From positions 620,001-684,000 of the forward strand of contig CAVWQI010000008.1 in the NCBI GenBank assembly GCA_963757185.1: a stretch of DNA of 64,000 nt. Direction: 5' to 3'. Under the pieces are notes generated by a model. The model saw nothing but the letters and a program-made list of their open reading frames with translations, made no database searches and was not told where the DNA came from. Positions 43,040-53,040 of this stretch are shown here, in pieces. The stretch comes from JAQBQB01 sp963757185. GTDB lineage: Bacteria; Gemmatimonadota; Gemmatimonadetes; Gemmatimonadales; Gemmatimonadaceae. Positions within the stretch are counted from its first letter, which is position 1. Each line of letters opens with the position of its first letter. Both the position numbers and the translations under genes were made by a program.

Positions 43040-43962
43040 TACTCGCTCGCCGCGTGAAAGAACGCCATCTCCTGCACCTCGACGTTGCTGCGCTGCGTCA
43101 GCTTGACCGGCACCGACGCCTTGGTGAGCATGCCCCGATCCGCCAGGTATTCGCAGACGCCTGTCACTTCACCCACGCCGAAGTTGCGCGCGAAGTGATC
43201 GTCGATCTCCGTCGCCGACCGCGCTTCGCCGACTTCGCGCAAGTGTTCGAGGACCAGTCCAAAGAGAGCTTCCGTGCGCTCCGCGAGATATCCATCGATG
43301 GCGTCGAGCGCGGCCGAGACGGACTGCGCGGTCTTTCGTTGATTCAGGAGGTCGTGATAGACCGTCGCGAAGAACGACGGATTGAGCTTCATCGCCTGTG
43401 GAAGCACTTCACGGTCGGCGAGCAGCCCCGCGCCGATCACCTCGACCCTCGCCAGCGCGGTGGCCGAGTGGAGGATCCAGAGCGCGGAATAGTCGAGGTC
43501 CTGTCGCGTGACGAGCCACTTCCGTGCCTTGTAGAGGAGAGGCAGCACGCCGGCGCCCGCTCTGAGCAGTTGGATCTGCCGATCTCTCTTGCCCATCAGC
43601 TGCAGCCGCTCCCAGAGCGGCGAAATGCTTTCGTCGTGCGTGTAGAGTAGCCGCCCCTTGGCGAGCAGAGAATGCATGAACGAGTTCGCGACCGAGCCCT
43701 CGACGGTCTTTCGAAACTCGGTCCGCGACATCACGATCGCGTGCGTGTTGAGTCCGTCCGCGTAAAGGCTGATGCCGCGGCCGTCGCCCTTGCGATCGTC
43801 CACGGTGACGAGGGCGAGGTCGATGTCGGACTTGTCCCACACGGTGTCGTGCGACAGGCTGCCGCACAGGATCGCGGCGAGGACGGTGCGGTCCTGCTGG
43901 ATCTGTGCGACGAGCTTGTCGAGCGCTTTGCTGAACAGCTCCTGGACCGGGGGCCGCGACAT
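43039..43962 (-). CDS. Nucleotidyltransferase-domain protein coupled to uvrA
   Basis: A 307-residue protein. Residues 25-60 carry the Pol-beta-type nucleotidyltransferase signature ILCGSLSHDTVWDKSDIDLAL, with the GS motif and the two Asp of the metal site (SDID). The middle is helical, and the C terminus (ATEIDDHFARNFGVGEVTGV, then LADRGMLTKASVPV) looks like a winged-helix. Its stop overlaps the uvrA start (TAGTG), so both are translated together. No named family is certain; AMPylase-like or tRNA/antibiotic-type nucleotidyl transfer are possibilities. Confidence 0.75.
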   Translation of the reverse strand: MSRPPVQELFSKALDKLVAQIQQDRTVLAAILCGSLSHDTVWDKSDIDLALVTVDDRKGDGRGISLYADGLNTHAIVMSRTEFRKTVEGSVANSFMHSLLAKGRLLYTHDESISPLWERLQLMGKRDRQIQLLRAGAGVLPLLYKARKWLVTRQDLDYSALWILHSATALARVEVIGAGLLADREVLPQAMKLNPSFFATVYHDLLNQRKTAQSVSAALDAIDGYLAERTEALFGLVLEHLREVGEARSATEIDDHFARNFGVGEVTGVCEYLADRGMLTKASVPVKLTQRSNVEVQEMAFFHAASE

Positions 43963-44132
43963 CCGGAGATTCTAGCCCCGGAATAGGGACGGTGGAACGC
44001 CCGGCAGCCAACCCCGCAGCGCCACCGCACTCTCGCTCGCGGTACGGGTGCGGAGACGGAGTGCGGAGACCTGGAACGAGGATGAGGGACGAGTGCGGCG
44101 GCAGATCCGAGCGATCGAGACTGAACGCGTCG

Positions 44133-46609
44133 CTACTCCGCACGAAGGGCGCGCGCCGGGTCGATCCTCGTCGCGCGCCGCGCCGGGATGTAGGCGGCGC
44201 CCGCCGCCGTCGCCAGCAGCAACACCGCCACGCCGGCGAGCGTCGTCGGATCCGACGGGCGAATCTCGAACAACATCGACGTCAACAGTCGCGCGCCGCC
44301 GAGCGCGCCGGCCAGCCCCGCTGCGGTGCCGACGCACGCGACGATCATCGCCTGCTTGAGCACCATGTTGCGCACGCCGCCGGCCGTCGCCCCGAGCGCC
44401 ATTCGAATCCCGAGCTCCCGCGTCTGTTGGTTCACCGCCGACGCCATGATGCCGTAGAGCCCGACCGCCGCGACCACGATCGCCGCCAACGCGAAGATCG
44501 ACAGGAGCAGCGCGTCGAATCGTGGTACAGCCAACTGCGGCGCGACGAGATCGTCCATCGACTCGGCGCGGACGAAAGTCGCGCCGCCGGCGCCCTCCAC
44601 CGCGCGACGCCACGCGTCCATCGGCATCATTGCGTCTCGCGTCCGCACGGCGAAGTAACCCTGCGCCAAAACCTGCCAATACGGTCTGAAGATCGTCGGC
44701 GTGCTCTCGCGATGCAGCCGGTAATGAAAGTCGCGCACGACGCCGACCACGGTGACGAGCGAATCCGGCGAATGTTGCGCCGGGTCGCGAAGCCGCTTGC
44801 CGATCGCCGATTGATTCGGCCACAGGCGTCGCGCGACGCCTTCGGTGATCACGGCGACACGCGGCGCGTCCTCACGGTCGGCGTCGGTGAAGACTCGGCC
44901 CGCGACCAGTGGAACTCCGAGTGTGCGGAAAAAGTCCGGGCCCACGGCGTCGAACCCGAACCACGGATTCGTCTTGGCCTCGACATCCGACTGCTCCTCC
45001 GCCGCAAAGCGACCCATCCATACGTTCGAGCCGAGGAAAGGCGGGGCAGCCGCCGGAGAGATGCTCACCACCTGCGGCAGCGTGCGCAAATTCGCCATGA
45101 TGCGCTCGTGCGCGGCAAAGTTGACCCGATCCGCGCACCTCGACCACGCGGTAGTATCCGCCGCGGTGAGCACCGTGCCGCTCGGGCGACAATCCTGCGC
45201 GTACATCCGCCACGGTAGCGAGACATTCAGCATCGTCAGATGGTCGGTCGGGTATCCCATGTCCATCGTGGCGAGGCGCGCGAGGCTCCGCACGAGCAAT
45301 CCCGCTCCCGCGAGCACGACAACGGCGAGCGCGAGCTGCGACGCGACGAGCGCTTGGCGGACCTTCCGCAGGCGACGCCCTTCGGTGCCCGAGCGAGTGT
45401 CGGAGCGAAGCGGCGTCGAGAGATCGAATCGAAGGGCAACGAGCGACGGCGCGACGCCGAAGAGAATCACCGTCGCCGCTGTCACGAGCGAACCCGTGAG
45501 CAGCGGCGTGCCGGCGAGCACGATCAGATCGGTGCGCGGCAGCCCGCTCGGCGCGAGACGAATCAATGCGTCGAGGAGGAGTCGCGCGAACACCACGCCG
45601 AGCAGGCCGCCGCCGACGGCGAGCAGAACGCTCTCGGCGAACAGGTGCCGCAAGAGATCCATCGCCGACGCGCCGATCGCGCGACGAATCGACAGCTCGC
45701 GCACCCGCCCGGCGGCGCGAAGCAAGAGCAGATTGCCGACGTTGGCGCACGCGAGCACGAGGAGGAGCACGACGGCCGCCGAAAGCGCGAGCAGCGCGGG
45801 GCGAGCCTGGCCCGTCACCATGTCGTCGAGCGTATGGACTTGCGCGCCGACCGAATTCGCGCCGAGGTTGCGCGCCTGCTCGGGATCGCGCTCGAGGAAC
45901 GTGAGAAAATCCTTGCGCGCCGCTTCGGGCGTCGCGTTCGGCGACAGGCGCGCCACGACGTCGATGCTGCCGTACTCCGAGGCGATCCAATACTCGACGC
46001 CGCGCGGATAGTCGAGCCCCGGCGGCGCGACGCCGACGATCGTCATCGTCCAGCTCATCTTGGGCGAGACGAGGTGGCGGCCGATCACCGACGAGTCGCC
46101 ACCGAAGCTGCGCCGCCATGCCGCATAGCTGAGAACGACTGGCACGCCGCCGTTCAGGGCGTTGGCTCCCCAGGGCACTTCGTCGCCCGGGCGGAACAGC
46201 CGGCCCAATGCCGGGTCGGCGCCGAGAACGGTGAAGAAGTTGTCGGTCACGACGGCCTCGCGCAGCACGAGCCGGCGATCGCCGTCGGCGAGCGCGTCGG
46301 CGAGAACGCGCCAGTGCGCCAAGCCCGCCGCGTCGCGGAGCGTATGCGTCTCGCGCGAAGCCGATGGAGTTGGGCCGGAGTGATCGGTACTTCCGTTGCC
46401 GCGCCGCTGGCGACGCCCGACAGCTCGACGACCTGTTCCGGCTGTCTCGCCGGCAGACGGCGAAGCAGAACCGATTGAAAGACCGTGAACATCGCGCTCG
46501 ACATCCCGATGGCGAGCCCGAGGATGAGCACGACCGTGACGCTGAACGCGGGCGCTCGGCGGAGGGAGCGCGCGGCGTGTGACAGTTCGCGACGGGCCTT
46601 GTCGAGCAT
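44133..46609 (-). CDS. ADOP-type MacB-like permease, with one frameshift near its N terminus
   Basis: About 825 codons. The N-terminal part is in one frame (ATG 46609, good AGAGGAG site: MLDKARRELSHAARSLRRAP, TM VVLILGLAIGMSSAMFTVFQ), and from about 46370 the protein continues in a second frame (THTLRDAAGLAHW, VLREAVVTDNFFTVLGADPA). It then follows the duplicated MacB/FtsX layout: periplasmic MacB_PCD domain, TM trio with LRRHLF-like AIGASAMDLLRHLFAESVLL, a second periplasmic domain, and a final FtsX block (RELGIRMALGATAGGVRNM, ending PARRATRIDPARALRAE). One base in the stretch 46345-46380 would restore the frame. ADOPs lack their own ATPase; the ABC gene starting at 46768 is divergent. Confidence 0.85.
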
Positions 46610-46767
46610 GGGGCTCCTCTCCGGCGGCGCGTGCGTCAATCGAAGATACGTCAATGACACGCGACTTAGCGTGGACCCCGCGGGCCGCCAGGCACCCGCA
46701 GACGAAGGACGCCAAATCGCGTGCGGATCACTGGCCACCTCAACGCGAAGGCGTAACTTCAGCCCTC

Positions 46768-47692
46768 ATGCCGGTCATCGAAACGTCCGCCCTCACCAAA
46801 CGTTACGGCGACGTGCTGGCCGTCGACGCGATGTCGTTCTCCGTCGAGCAAGGCCAGGTCTTCGGCTTCCTCGGCCCCAACGGAAGCGGCAAGACGACCA
46901 CGATCGGCATGCTGCTCGGCATCATCACGCCGACGGGCGGCGAAGTTCGGCTCCTCGGACTGGGCGGCCGTCTCGGTCTACATCAGGCCCGGCAGCGCAT
47001 CGGCGCCACGCTCGAGACGCCGAACTTCTACCCGCATTTGAGCGGGCGCGACAACCTTCGAATCGTCGCGAACCTGAAGAGCGTCGACCGGAGTCGCATC
47101 GACAGCACGCTCGATCTCGTCGGTCTTCTGCCTCGCGGCAAGCACAAGTTCCAAGGGTATTCGCTCGGTATGAAGCAGCGCCTGGCGATCGCCGCGACGC
47201 TCCTCGGCGACCCCGAGCTCGTGATCCTCGACGAACCGGCCAACGGTCTCGATCCCGAAGGCATCCGCGAGATTCGCGATCTGATCGTCGACCTCGGCGC
47301 GCGCGGCAAGACCGTCTTCGTGTCGAGCCATCTGCTGCACGAGGTCGAGCGCTGTTGCACTCACGTCGCGATCCTGAGCAAAGGCCGCCTCGTGCGACAA
47401 TCGAGCGTCCATGACTTGCTCGCCGGAGCGACGGCGCTGGAGGCTCGCGCCGACGATCTGGAACGGCTTCGCGTGGCCGCACTCGCGTACGCCAAGACGA
47501 CGAGCGCCGAGATGCGGGACGACGCACGTAGTCGTGAAGTTGGCGGACGACGACGCCGCGGCGTTCAATCGCTACCTGTCCGGCCACGGTATCTACCTGA
47601 GCCACCTCGCGCAACGCGGCCTGTCGCTCGAAGAGGCGTTCATCGGATTGACCAGCGACACGACGGCGAACGAGCGGACAGGTGTCGCATGA
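46768..47692 (+). CDS. ABC exporter ATP-binding subunit (ABC-2 type), one frameshift near the C terminus
   Basis: About 308 codons. Standard motifs: Walker A LGPNGSGKTTTIGML, signature YSLGMKQRLAIA, Walker B LVILDEPANGLDPEG and H-loop VFVSSHLLHEVERCC. From the region 47513-47527 the family C terminus continues in another frame (THVVVKLADDDAAAFNRYLS, then LAQRGLSLEEAFIGLT), so a single-base indel lies there. The true end is TGA 47690-47692, overlapping the permease ATG. The ATG at 46768 is chosen; earlier codons belong to the opposite-strand ADOP region. It is a NatA/BcrA-like exporter ATPase; substrate unknown. Confidence 0.85.
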
Positions 47693-48496
47693 GAACTCTC
47701 GTCCTCGCGCGCAACGAATTCATCAAGACGCGCCGCCGACTGGCGTTCTGGGTCGCGTTCGGCAGCTTCTCGGCACTCATGGTGATCGGTCTTCGGTGCG
47801 CTGCACTACCAGAGCCTACTACGGCCCGACCGCTTCCCGCATCCGTTCGCGCTGCCGGGCGCGTGGAGCGAGATCCTCGGCGGACCGGGCACGATGTCCG
47901 CCTTCTTCGCGTCGATGGCCCTCGTGCTTCTCGTCGCCAGTGAGTTCACCTGGCGAACGGCGCGTCAGAACGTGATCGACGGATTGTCGAAGGAGGAGTT
48001 CTTCGCCGCCAAACTTCTCCTCCTTCCGGTCATCGGCATCGTGTTCTTCGCCGCACTACTGCTCATCGGCGGTGGCATTGCCCTGAGCGGCACTCACGGC
48101 GCGGCCGAAGCGCTCGTGCGGGGCGCGGACCTGAAATACATGGGCGGCGCGCTGGTTGGACTTTTTGGATGGACCGCATTCGCCTTTCTGCTCGCTGTCA
48201 CCATGCGGAGCTCGGGACCGGCGATCGGCGTCTTCTTTCTGTACTTCATTGTGGAGCAGATCGTCGGGCAACTGGTCGCGCGCATTGGCCCGAACGAGGC
48301 GACGGTGACGCGCTATTTGCCGGCGGCCGTGTTCAGGGCGCTGTGGCAGCCGCAGAGCTACGGTGCCGCCCGGATAATCCCCGGAGGCGGGGCGCTTCCG
48401 CAGATCAACGTGGCGACGCTGGTGTTTGCGGGCGCGGCCTATGGCGTGGTGTTTCTGCTGGCGGCGTTCGTGGTGTACCGGCGTCGCGATCTGTGA
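47689..48496 (+). CDS. ABC-2-type permease partner, one frameshift near the N terminus
   Basis: The protein opens MRTLVLARNEFIKTRRRLAF with a first TM (WVAFGSFSALMVIGL), slips frame near 47790-47800, and then continues ALHYQSLLRPDRFPHPFALP and TMSAFFASMALVLLVASEFT through about five more TM segments to VVFLLAAFVVYRRRDL. The total of about 269 codons fits a half-size ABC-2 permease. TWRTARQNVIDGLSKEEFFA is the cytoplasmic loop typical of the group. The start overlaps the ATPase stop (ATGA). One missing base in GGTCTTCGGTGCGC explains the slip. Confidence 0.82.
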
Positions 48497-48612
48497 GGCG
48501 GGTGGACGGGTGGTGGGCCGGTAGACGGATCCTCCTTCGTTTCTGCGCAATGTCGGGTGCACGCCGCATCCCCGCGGGCGCTTTGACGTCGATCCATAGG
48601 AGAGAGTTCCCA

Positions 48613-49089
48613 ATGGGCGCAGTGAGAGTGCTGTCGTCGATCGTTCTGCTGTGCGTCCTTGGCTGCGGCGGAAGCTCGACCGGACCCAACTCCAACACCG
48701 GCACCAACTCCTGCTCGACCCCACTGAGCGCGACGGTGAACGGTGCCGCGTGGTGCAGTCCTCTGCCGCAGGTCACGGTTCAGCATTCGATCGTGAGCTT
48801 CGCCGGATTCGATGTAGGCATCACGAGCAGCATCGCGATGGCCTTCGCAGCGACCGCGCCCGGCACCTACTCGCTCGCGTTCGGCAACGGCACCGGCGGC
48901 TTCGCGACATATGTGAAAGGCGGGCAAGGTTGGACTAGCGGCCAGGCGGGTGGGACGGGCTCCGTCACGGTTACGACGCTCACGGCGAACCACATCGTCG
49001 GCACCTTCGTGTTCAACGCTGTAGCATCGAATGGCGGAGCGACGGGGACGATTCAGGTCACGAACGGGCAGTTCAACATCACGTTCTGA
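48613..49089 (+). CDS. Small lipoprotein of unknown function
   Basis: A 158-residue predicted lipoprotein: signal peptide SSIVLLCVLGCGGSS with a lipobox ending in LGC, then a short Ser/Asn/Thr linker and a beta-rich domain (SATVNGAAWCSPLPQVTVQH, APGTYSLAFGNGTGGFATYV, NHIVGTFVFNAVASNGG). The layout resembles DUF6252-like lipoproteins, in which a beta-sandwich follows the lipid anchor, but I cannot verify this. The ATG at 48613 has AGGAGAGAG upstream. It stands alone on the plus strand between the ABC permease and an amidase. Confidence 0.7.
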   Translation: MGAVRVLSSIVLLCVLGCGGSSTGPNSNTGTNSCSTPLSATVNGAAWCSPLPQVTVQHSIVSFAGFDVGITSSIAMAFAATAPGTYSLAFGNGTGGFATYVKGGQGWTSGQAGGTGSVTVTTLTANHIVGTFVFNAVASNGGATGTIQVTNGQFNITF

Positions 49090-49199
49090 AGGCGCTCGAA
49101 CATTCTTTGCGGTCCGTCAGGCCGCGCTTAACCCAAGCGGTTCGTTCCGGACCGCGCTTGACACGGTACCGATTTTCCCGACATGCCCAAAGCCATCCG

Positions 49200-50483
49200 A
49201 TGACGTCCGCCGCCGAACGTCTCGAGGCGAGCCTCGCCGCCCTCGCCGAGAATCGATCCCTCACCAACGCCTTCATCTACGCCGAGCCGGTCGCCGCGCG
49301 AGCGGCGGCGCGGGCGGTGGACGAGGAGCGCCGTCGCGGCGTCGATCGCGGCCCCCTCCATGGGATGCCGATCTCGGTCAAGGACCTCATCGACATCGCC
49401 GGCCAGCTGACGACCGCCGCGTCGAACGTGCGGAAAGGGCATCTGGCCGTTCGCGACGCGACCGTCATCCAACGACTTCGCGAGGCGGGCGCCGTCATCC
49501 TCGGCAAGACGAACCTGCACGAATTCGCGCTCGGCACGACGAGCGAGGAGTCGGCGTTCGGTCCGGTCCACAATCCGCACGACCCCACGCGATCGGCGGG
49601 CGGATCGAGCGGAGGGTCGGCGGCGGCCGTCGCGACGGGGATGGGGCAGGCGTCGATCGGGACGGACACGGGCGGCTCGATCCGAATTCCGGCGGCGGCG
49701 TGCGGCGTCGTGGGACTCAAGCCGTCGCTCGGCGAGGTACCGACGGATGGCGTGGTGCCGCTATGTCCGACGTTCGATCACGTCGGCCCGATCACGCGCT
49801 CCGTGGAGGACGCGGCCGCTCTCTGGTCCGTTCTCGCCGCGCGGCCGCTCCCGCGGCTCGGCGCATTGGCGCGATCGCCGATGATGCTTGGCGCGCTCGC
49901 CGGCTACTTCACGGCGCTGCTGGACGGCGACGTGCGCAGGGCGTTCGATTCGTCGCTCGCCCGCTTGCGCGCGTCTGGAATCGCGATCGAGTCGCGCGCC
50001 GTGCAGGGAAGCGAGCGCATCGTGGATACGTACGTCAACATCTCGCTTCCGGAAGCGGCCCACTACCACGCGCCGACGCTCGACTCGCGCGCGAGCGACT
50101 ACCAGCCCGCGGTGCGCGAGCGTCTCCTCAAGGGTCGCACGATCTCGGCCGTCGACTACCTCGCGGCGCGCGACGGTCGCGAAGTGTTGCGTCGCGCGGT
50201 CGATGCGGCGCTGGAACGCTGCGACGCTTTGGTGCTTCCGACGCTGCCGATCGTCGCCCCCAAGCTCGGCGCCACCGAAGTCACGATGGACAACGGGCAG
50301 ACGCTCCCCGTCCGCGCCGCGATGCTGCGGCTCACGCAGTTGTTCAACATCACGGGGCATCCAGCGATCTCGCTGCCGATTCCGACGCCGGGTCTTCCCG
50401 TCGGTCTCCAGTTGGTGGGCCGTCGAGACAGAACGGAGGAGCTGCTCGCGGTCGCGGCGCAGGTGGCTCGCGTCTTGGGTTGA
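49200..50483 (+). CDS. Amidase-signature family hydrolase
   Basis: A 427-residue cytoplasmic amidase with an intact Ser-cisSer-Lys triad: Lys in MPISVKDLIDIAG, the cis-Ser in SAGGSSGGSAAAVATG, and the nucleophile Ser in IGTDTGGSIRIPAAACGVVG. The C-terminal part keeps the family's substrate loop (DALVLPTLPIVAPKLG) and FNITGHPAISLPIP. It hydrolyses a carboxamide of unknown identity; similarity to GatA is limited to the fold. The ATG at 49200 starts the family region; the frame is open from 49107 but lacks support there. Confidence 0.88.
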   Translation: MTSAAERLEASLAALAENRSLTNAFIYAEPVAARAAARAVDEERRRGVDRGPLHGMPISVKDLIDIAGQLTTAASNVRKGHLAVRDATVIQRLREAGAVILGKTNLHEFALGTTSEESAFGPVHNPHDPTRSAGGSSGGSAAAVATGMGQASIGTDTGGSIRIPAAACGVVGLKPSLGEVPTDGVVPLCPTFDHVGPITRSVEDAAALWSVLAARPLPRLGALARSPMMLGALAGYFTALLDGDVRRAFDSSLARLRASGIAIESRAVQGSERIVDTYVNISLPEAAHYHAPTLDSRASDYQPAVRERLLKGRTISAVDYLAARDGREVLRRAVDAALERCDALVLPTLPIVAPKLGATEVTMDNGQTLPVRAAMLRLTQLFNITGHPAISLPIPTPGLPVGLQLVGRRDRTEELLAVAAQVARVLG

Positions 50484-50508
50484 ACGACGTCCCGTCGCAC
50501 GGACTGCT

Positions 50509-50616
50509 CTAGCGCACTGCAAGCGCCGACGGGCACGTCGTGCACCGCGACGCGCGGTCCGGCGACGCCGGGTTTTCGATCTCGACATCGACGCGAAAGG
50601 TGCCCATGTTGGACAT
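50509..50616 (-). pseudogene. Possible remnant of a clan-AA aspartic protease (retropepsin-like) gene
   Basis: On the minus strand an ATG at 50616 begins MSNMGTFRVDVEIENPASPD, an N terminus I associate with small clan-AA (retropepsin-like) bacterial proteins that continue into a V-D-T-G-A active site. Here the frame ends after about 35 codons; in the next frame VHDVPVGACSALEQ follows, which might be a damaged version of the DVLVDTGAE stretch, before the sequence becomes the 3' end of the amidase. The remnant occupies part of the 272-bp gap between the amidase and the multicopper oxidase. Confidence 0.35.
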
Positions 50617-50755
50617 ACATAACTCCGGATGACCCGCCGAGTAGTACCATTTGCGTGCGGGAAGCGTCAAGCGAGCGCAGGGGAACGGCGCCGCTGAAGA
50701 CTTCCGGAAGTAGTCGTTCCGTTCCAGCATTCTCCTCACCCCACCGGAGTTCGAT

Positions 50756-52663
50756 TTGCGCCATTCGCTGGTGCCGACGCTGGCACTGACGCTGATCGCG
50801 AGCGCCTCTCGCTCGCACAACGCCGAGTCGCCCCCCCCGTCGATCGTTCCGAACTCCAACACGTCGCCGGCGGGAAGCCTCGACAACGGCGTCCTCACGC
50901 TCGATCTCGAAGCGGTGCGCGCGAAGTGGCACAGCGGCGGTGGAATGCCTCCGGGCAAGGAGATCGATGCGTTCGCGGAAGTCGGCAAGTCGCCGACGAT
51001 GCCGGGTCCGCTCGTTCGAGTCCCCGCGGGCACAGAGCTGCGCGTCCGGGTTCGCAACACGCTGGCGCACCAAATCACGTTCTTCGTTCCGAATCCGGCA
51101 TCGGGCGAAGACTCGGTCGTGATCGCGGCGGGGGCCTCCGGCCAACTCTCGGCTCGCCTGACTGGTCCGGGCAACTTCATCTATCGCGCGACCGACACCA
51201 CTGCGATCGCGACAAGCCTGTCCATGGCCGGCGCGCTCGGTGGCGCCATCGTCGTCGACACGGCTGGGAGGCCTCGGCCACGCGACCGCGTCTTCATGAT
51301 CATGATGTTCTTCGACACGACGCGTACCGCCAACTCCCAGGTGAATGTCGAGATCGGCGTGCCGGGGCGTCTGGCGTTCACGCTGAACGGGCTGGCTTGG
51401 CCGAACACCGAACGCATGAGCGCGACCGCCGGCGACACGCTGCATTGGCGCGTGATCAACGCGGCGGCAGATGTTCACCCGATGCACCTGCACGGTGCCT
51501 ACTACCGCGTGGACGATTTCACTCGGCTTCTAGGAGCGGCAACCGGGCCGGCGGCGCCGAGCGGTGAAGTCGTCACGCAACGGCTCGCCAACTACACGGC
51601 CATGAACATGACGTGGGTGGCGCAAGCGCCGGGCAATTGGCTCTTTCACTGTCACTTCGCGCTGCACGTCACGGCGGCGCCCGACCAGGCGGCGGCGCAG
51701 TCGGCCAAACACGACAACCACGCCCTGTCAGACATGACGGGCTTGGTGCTCGGCATCGTCGTTTCGCCGCGCCCGGGCGATCGGGCGGTCGCCGAGGCGC
51801 CGGCGGCGAGACGCATTCGACTCGTGGCGGTGCGAGACTCGGAGTTTCCCGATTCGGCGCCGCAGATGCGATTCGTCGTCGAGGAGAACGGTCGTCGCGT
51901 CGGCGACCGGAAGTCGATCAGTCCTCCGCTGTATCTCACGCGCGGGGAGCCGGTGGCGATCACCGTGGTCAACCACCTCAAGGAACGAACGAGCGTGCAC
52001 TGGCACGGCATCGAACTGCCGAGCTACTACGACGGCGTGGCGGGTTGGAGCGGTGCCGGCGACCACGTCGCGCCCATGATCGCGCCCGGCGACTCGTTCC
52101 AGGCGCGATTCGCGCCGCCGCGCGCCGGCACATTCATGTATCACGCACACGCCGACGATCCGGTGCAGCAGACGGCGGGGCTCGTGGGCGCGCTGATCGT
52201 CCAGGATGGCGCGCCGTCCGCGCGCCCTGACGACCATATCATTTTCCTCAAGGGCGGGCGCGAGGCAGGGGTTCCGGGGTTTCTCAACGGTCAGGGCCAG
52301 CTCGAGGTCAACGGCGTCAGCAATCCCGACACGATCGTGCTGCATGCCGGGCGTCCGGCGCGCCTTCGCTTCATGAGCCTCTCGCTGCTCAACCCGAACG
52401 CCACGGTCACTCTGACTGCGAGGCACGACTCGCTAGGGACTATGCCCGATACGATGCTCGTCCGTTGGGAACCGATCGCGAAGGACGGCGCGGACCTTCC
52501 GGCGGCCGGCCGCGCGCCGCGAGTGGCGCGTCAGATCGTCAGCATGGGTGAGACGTACGACTATATGTACACTCCAATGCGGCCCGGGCAGCTTCGCATC
52601 GAGGTGCGAACGGCGGGGCAGAAGGGGATTCTGCTGGCGAGAGTGCCGGTGCGGGTCGAGTAA
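50756..52663 (+). CDS. Secreted multicopper oxidase with permuted copper-motif order
   Basis: A 635-residue exported cupredoxin protein. The copper motifs are complete but in reverse of the usual order: HPMHLHG (about residue 241) and HCHFALH (about residue 297), normally the last two, come first; HWHGIELPS (about residue 415) and MYHAHADDP (about residue 463), normally the first two, come later. The protein looks like four cupredoxin domains, the outer two without ligands, so the trinuclear site would form between domains 2 and 3. It would oxidise phenols, metal ions or similar donors with O2 in the periplasm. The TTG start at 50756 has GGAG 5 bases upstream. Confidence 0.85.
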   Translation: MRHSLVPTLALTLIASASRSHNAESPPPSIVPNSNTSPAGSLDNGVLTLDLEAVRAKWHSGGGMPPGKEIDAFAEVGKSPTMPGPLVRVPAGTELRVRVRNTLAHQITFFVPNPASGEDSVVIAAGASGQLSARLTGPGNFIYRATDTTAIATSLSMAGALGGAIVVDTAGRPRPRDRVFMIMMFFDTTRTANSQVNVEIGVPGRLAFTLNGLAWPNTERMSATAGDTLHWRVINAAADVHPMHLHGAYYRVDDFTRLLGAATGPAAPSGEVVTQRLANYTAMNMTWVAQAPGNWLFHCHFALHVTAAPDQAAAQSAKHDNHALSDMTGLVLGIVVSPRPGDRAVAEAPAARRIRLVAVRDSEFPDSAPQMRFVVEENGRRVGDRKSISPPLYLTRGEPVAITVVNHLKERTSVHWHGIELPSYYDGVAGWSGAGDHVAPMIAPGDSFQARFAPPRAGTFMYHAHADDPVQQTAGLVGALIVQDGAPSARPDDHIIFLKGGREAGVPGFLNGQGQLEVNGVSNPDTIVLHAGRPARLRFMSLSLLNPNATVTLTARHDSLGTMPDTMLVRWEPIAKDGADLPAAGRAPRVARQIVSMGETYDYMYTPMRPGQLRIEVRTAGQKGILLARVPVRVE

Positions 52664-52758
52664 CGTCGATGCCAACCCCGACCGCGACCGCGCCGCCCTC
52701 GCTGACCGGCACGTCAAGACGTGCTAGTTTCCTCGGCCCGTTCAACTCGGAGCGACTC

Positions 52759-53001
52759 ATGGCGGACGAAGATCTGAAGGCGGAGCTGGAGCGCCTGCGG
52801 CAGGAAAACGATGCGCTAAAGAAGGGCGCGACGCGCGCCGTGTCCCTCAAGGTGAGCGAGAAGGGGGGCGTGTCCGTCTACGGCCTGGGGCGATTCCCTA
52901 TCACGCTGTACCAAGAGCAATGGCTCAAGCTGCTCGACATGTCGGACGAGCTTCGCGCGTTCATCGCTGCTCACAAGTCCGAGCTGAAGGTCAAGCCGTA
53001 G
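52759..53001 (+). CDS. Small coiled-coil protein, conserved but of unknown function
   Basis: An 80-residue protein. Residues 1-22 form a short coiled coil (DLKAELERLRQENDALKK); the remainder is a compact domain with VSLKVSEKGGVSVYGLGRFP and YQEQWLKLLDMSDELRAFIA. The second part matches a small family I have seen in diverse environmental bacteria, but I know no function. The ATG at 52759 is chosen over an upstream frame at 52669, which lacks a coherent sequence. It lies between the multicopper oxidase and a toxin-antitoxin module. Confidence 0.7.
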   Translation: MADEDLKAELERLRQENDALKKGATRAVSLKVSEKGGVSVYGLGRFPITLYQEQWLKLLDMSDELRAFIAAHKSELKVKP

Positions 53002-53040
53002 CGTAGGGGCACCGTTCCGGTCCAAATCGCGGCCATTTGG

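Noticed and set aside
40271..43057. 928-codon plus-strand ORF opposite uvrA
   Set aside because: Antisense shadow; UvrA has complete ABC and zinc motifs on the minus strand.
48484..48612. GGTGGACGGGTGG-type tandem pattern after the ABC permease
   Set aside because: Only two or three irregular units; not clearly above chance in GC-rich DNA.
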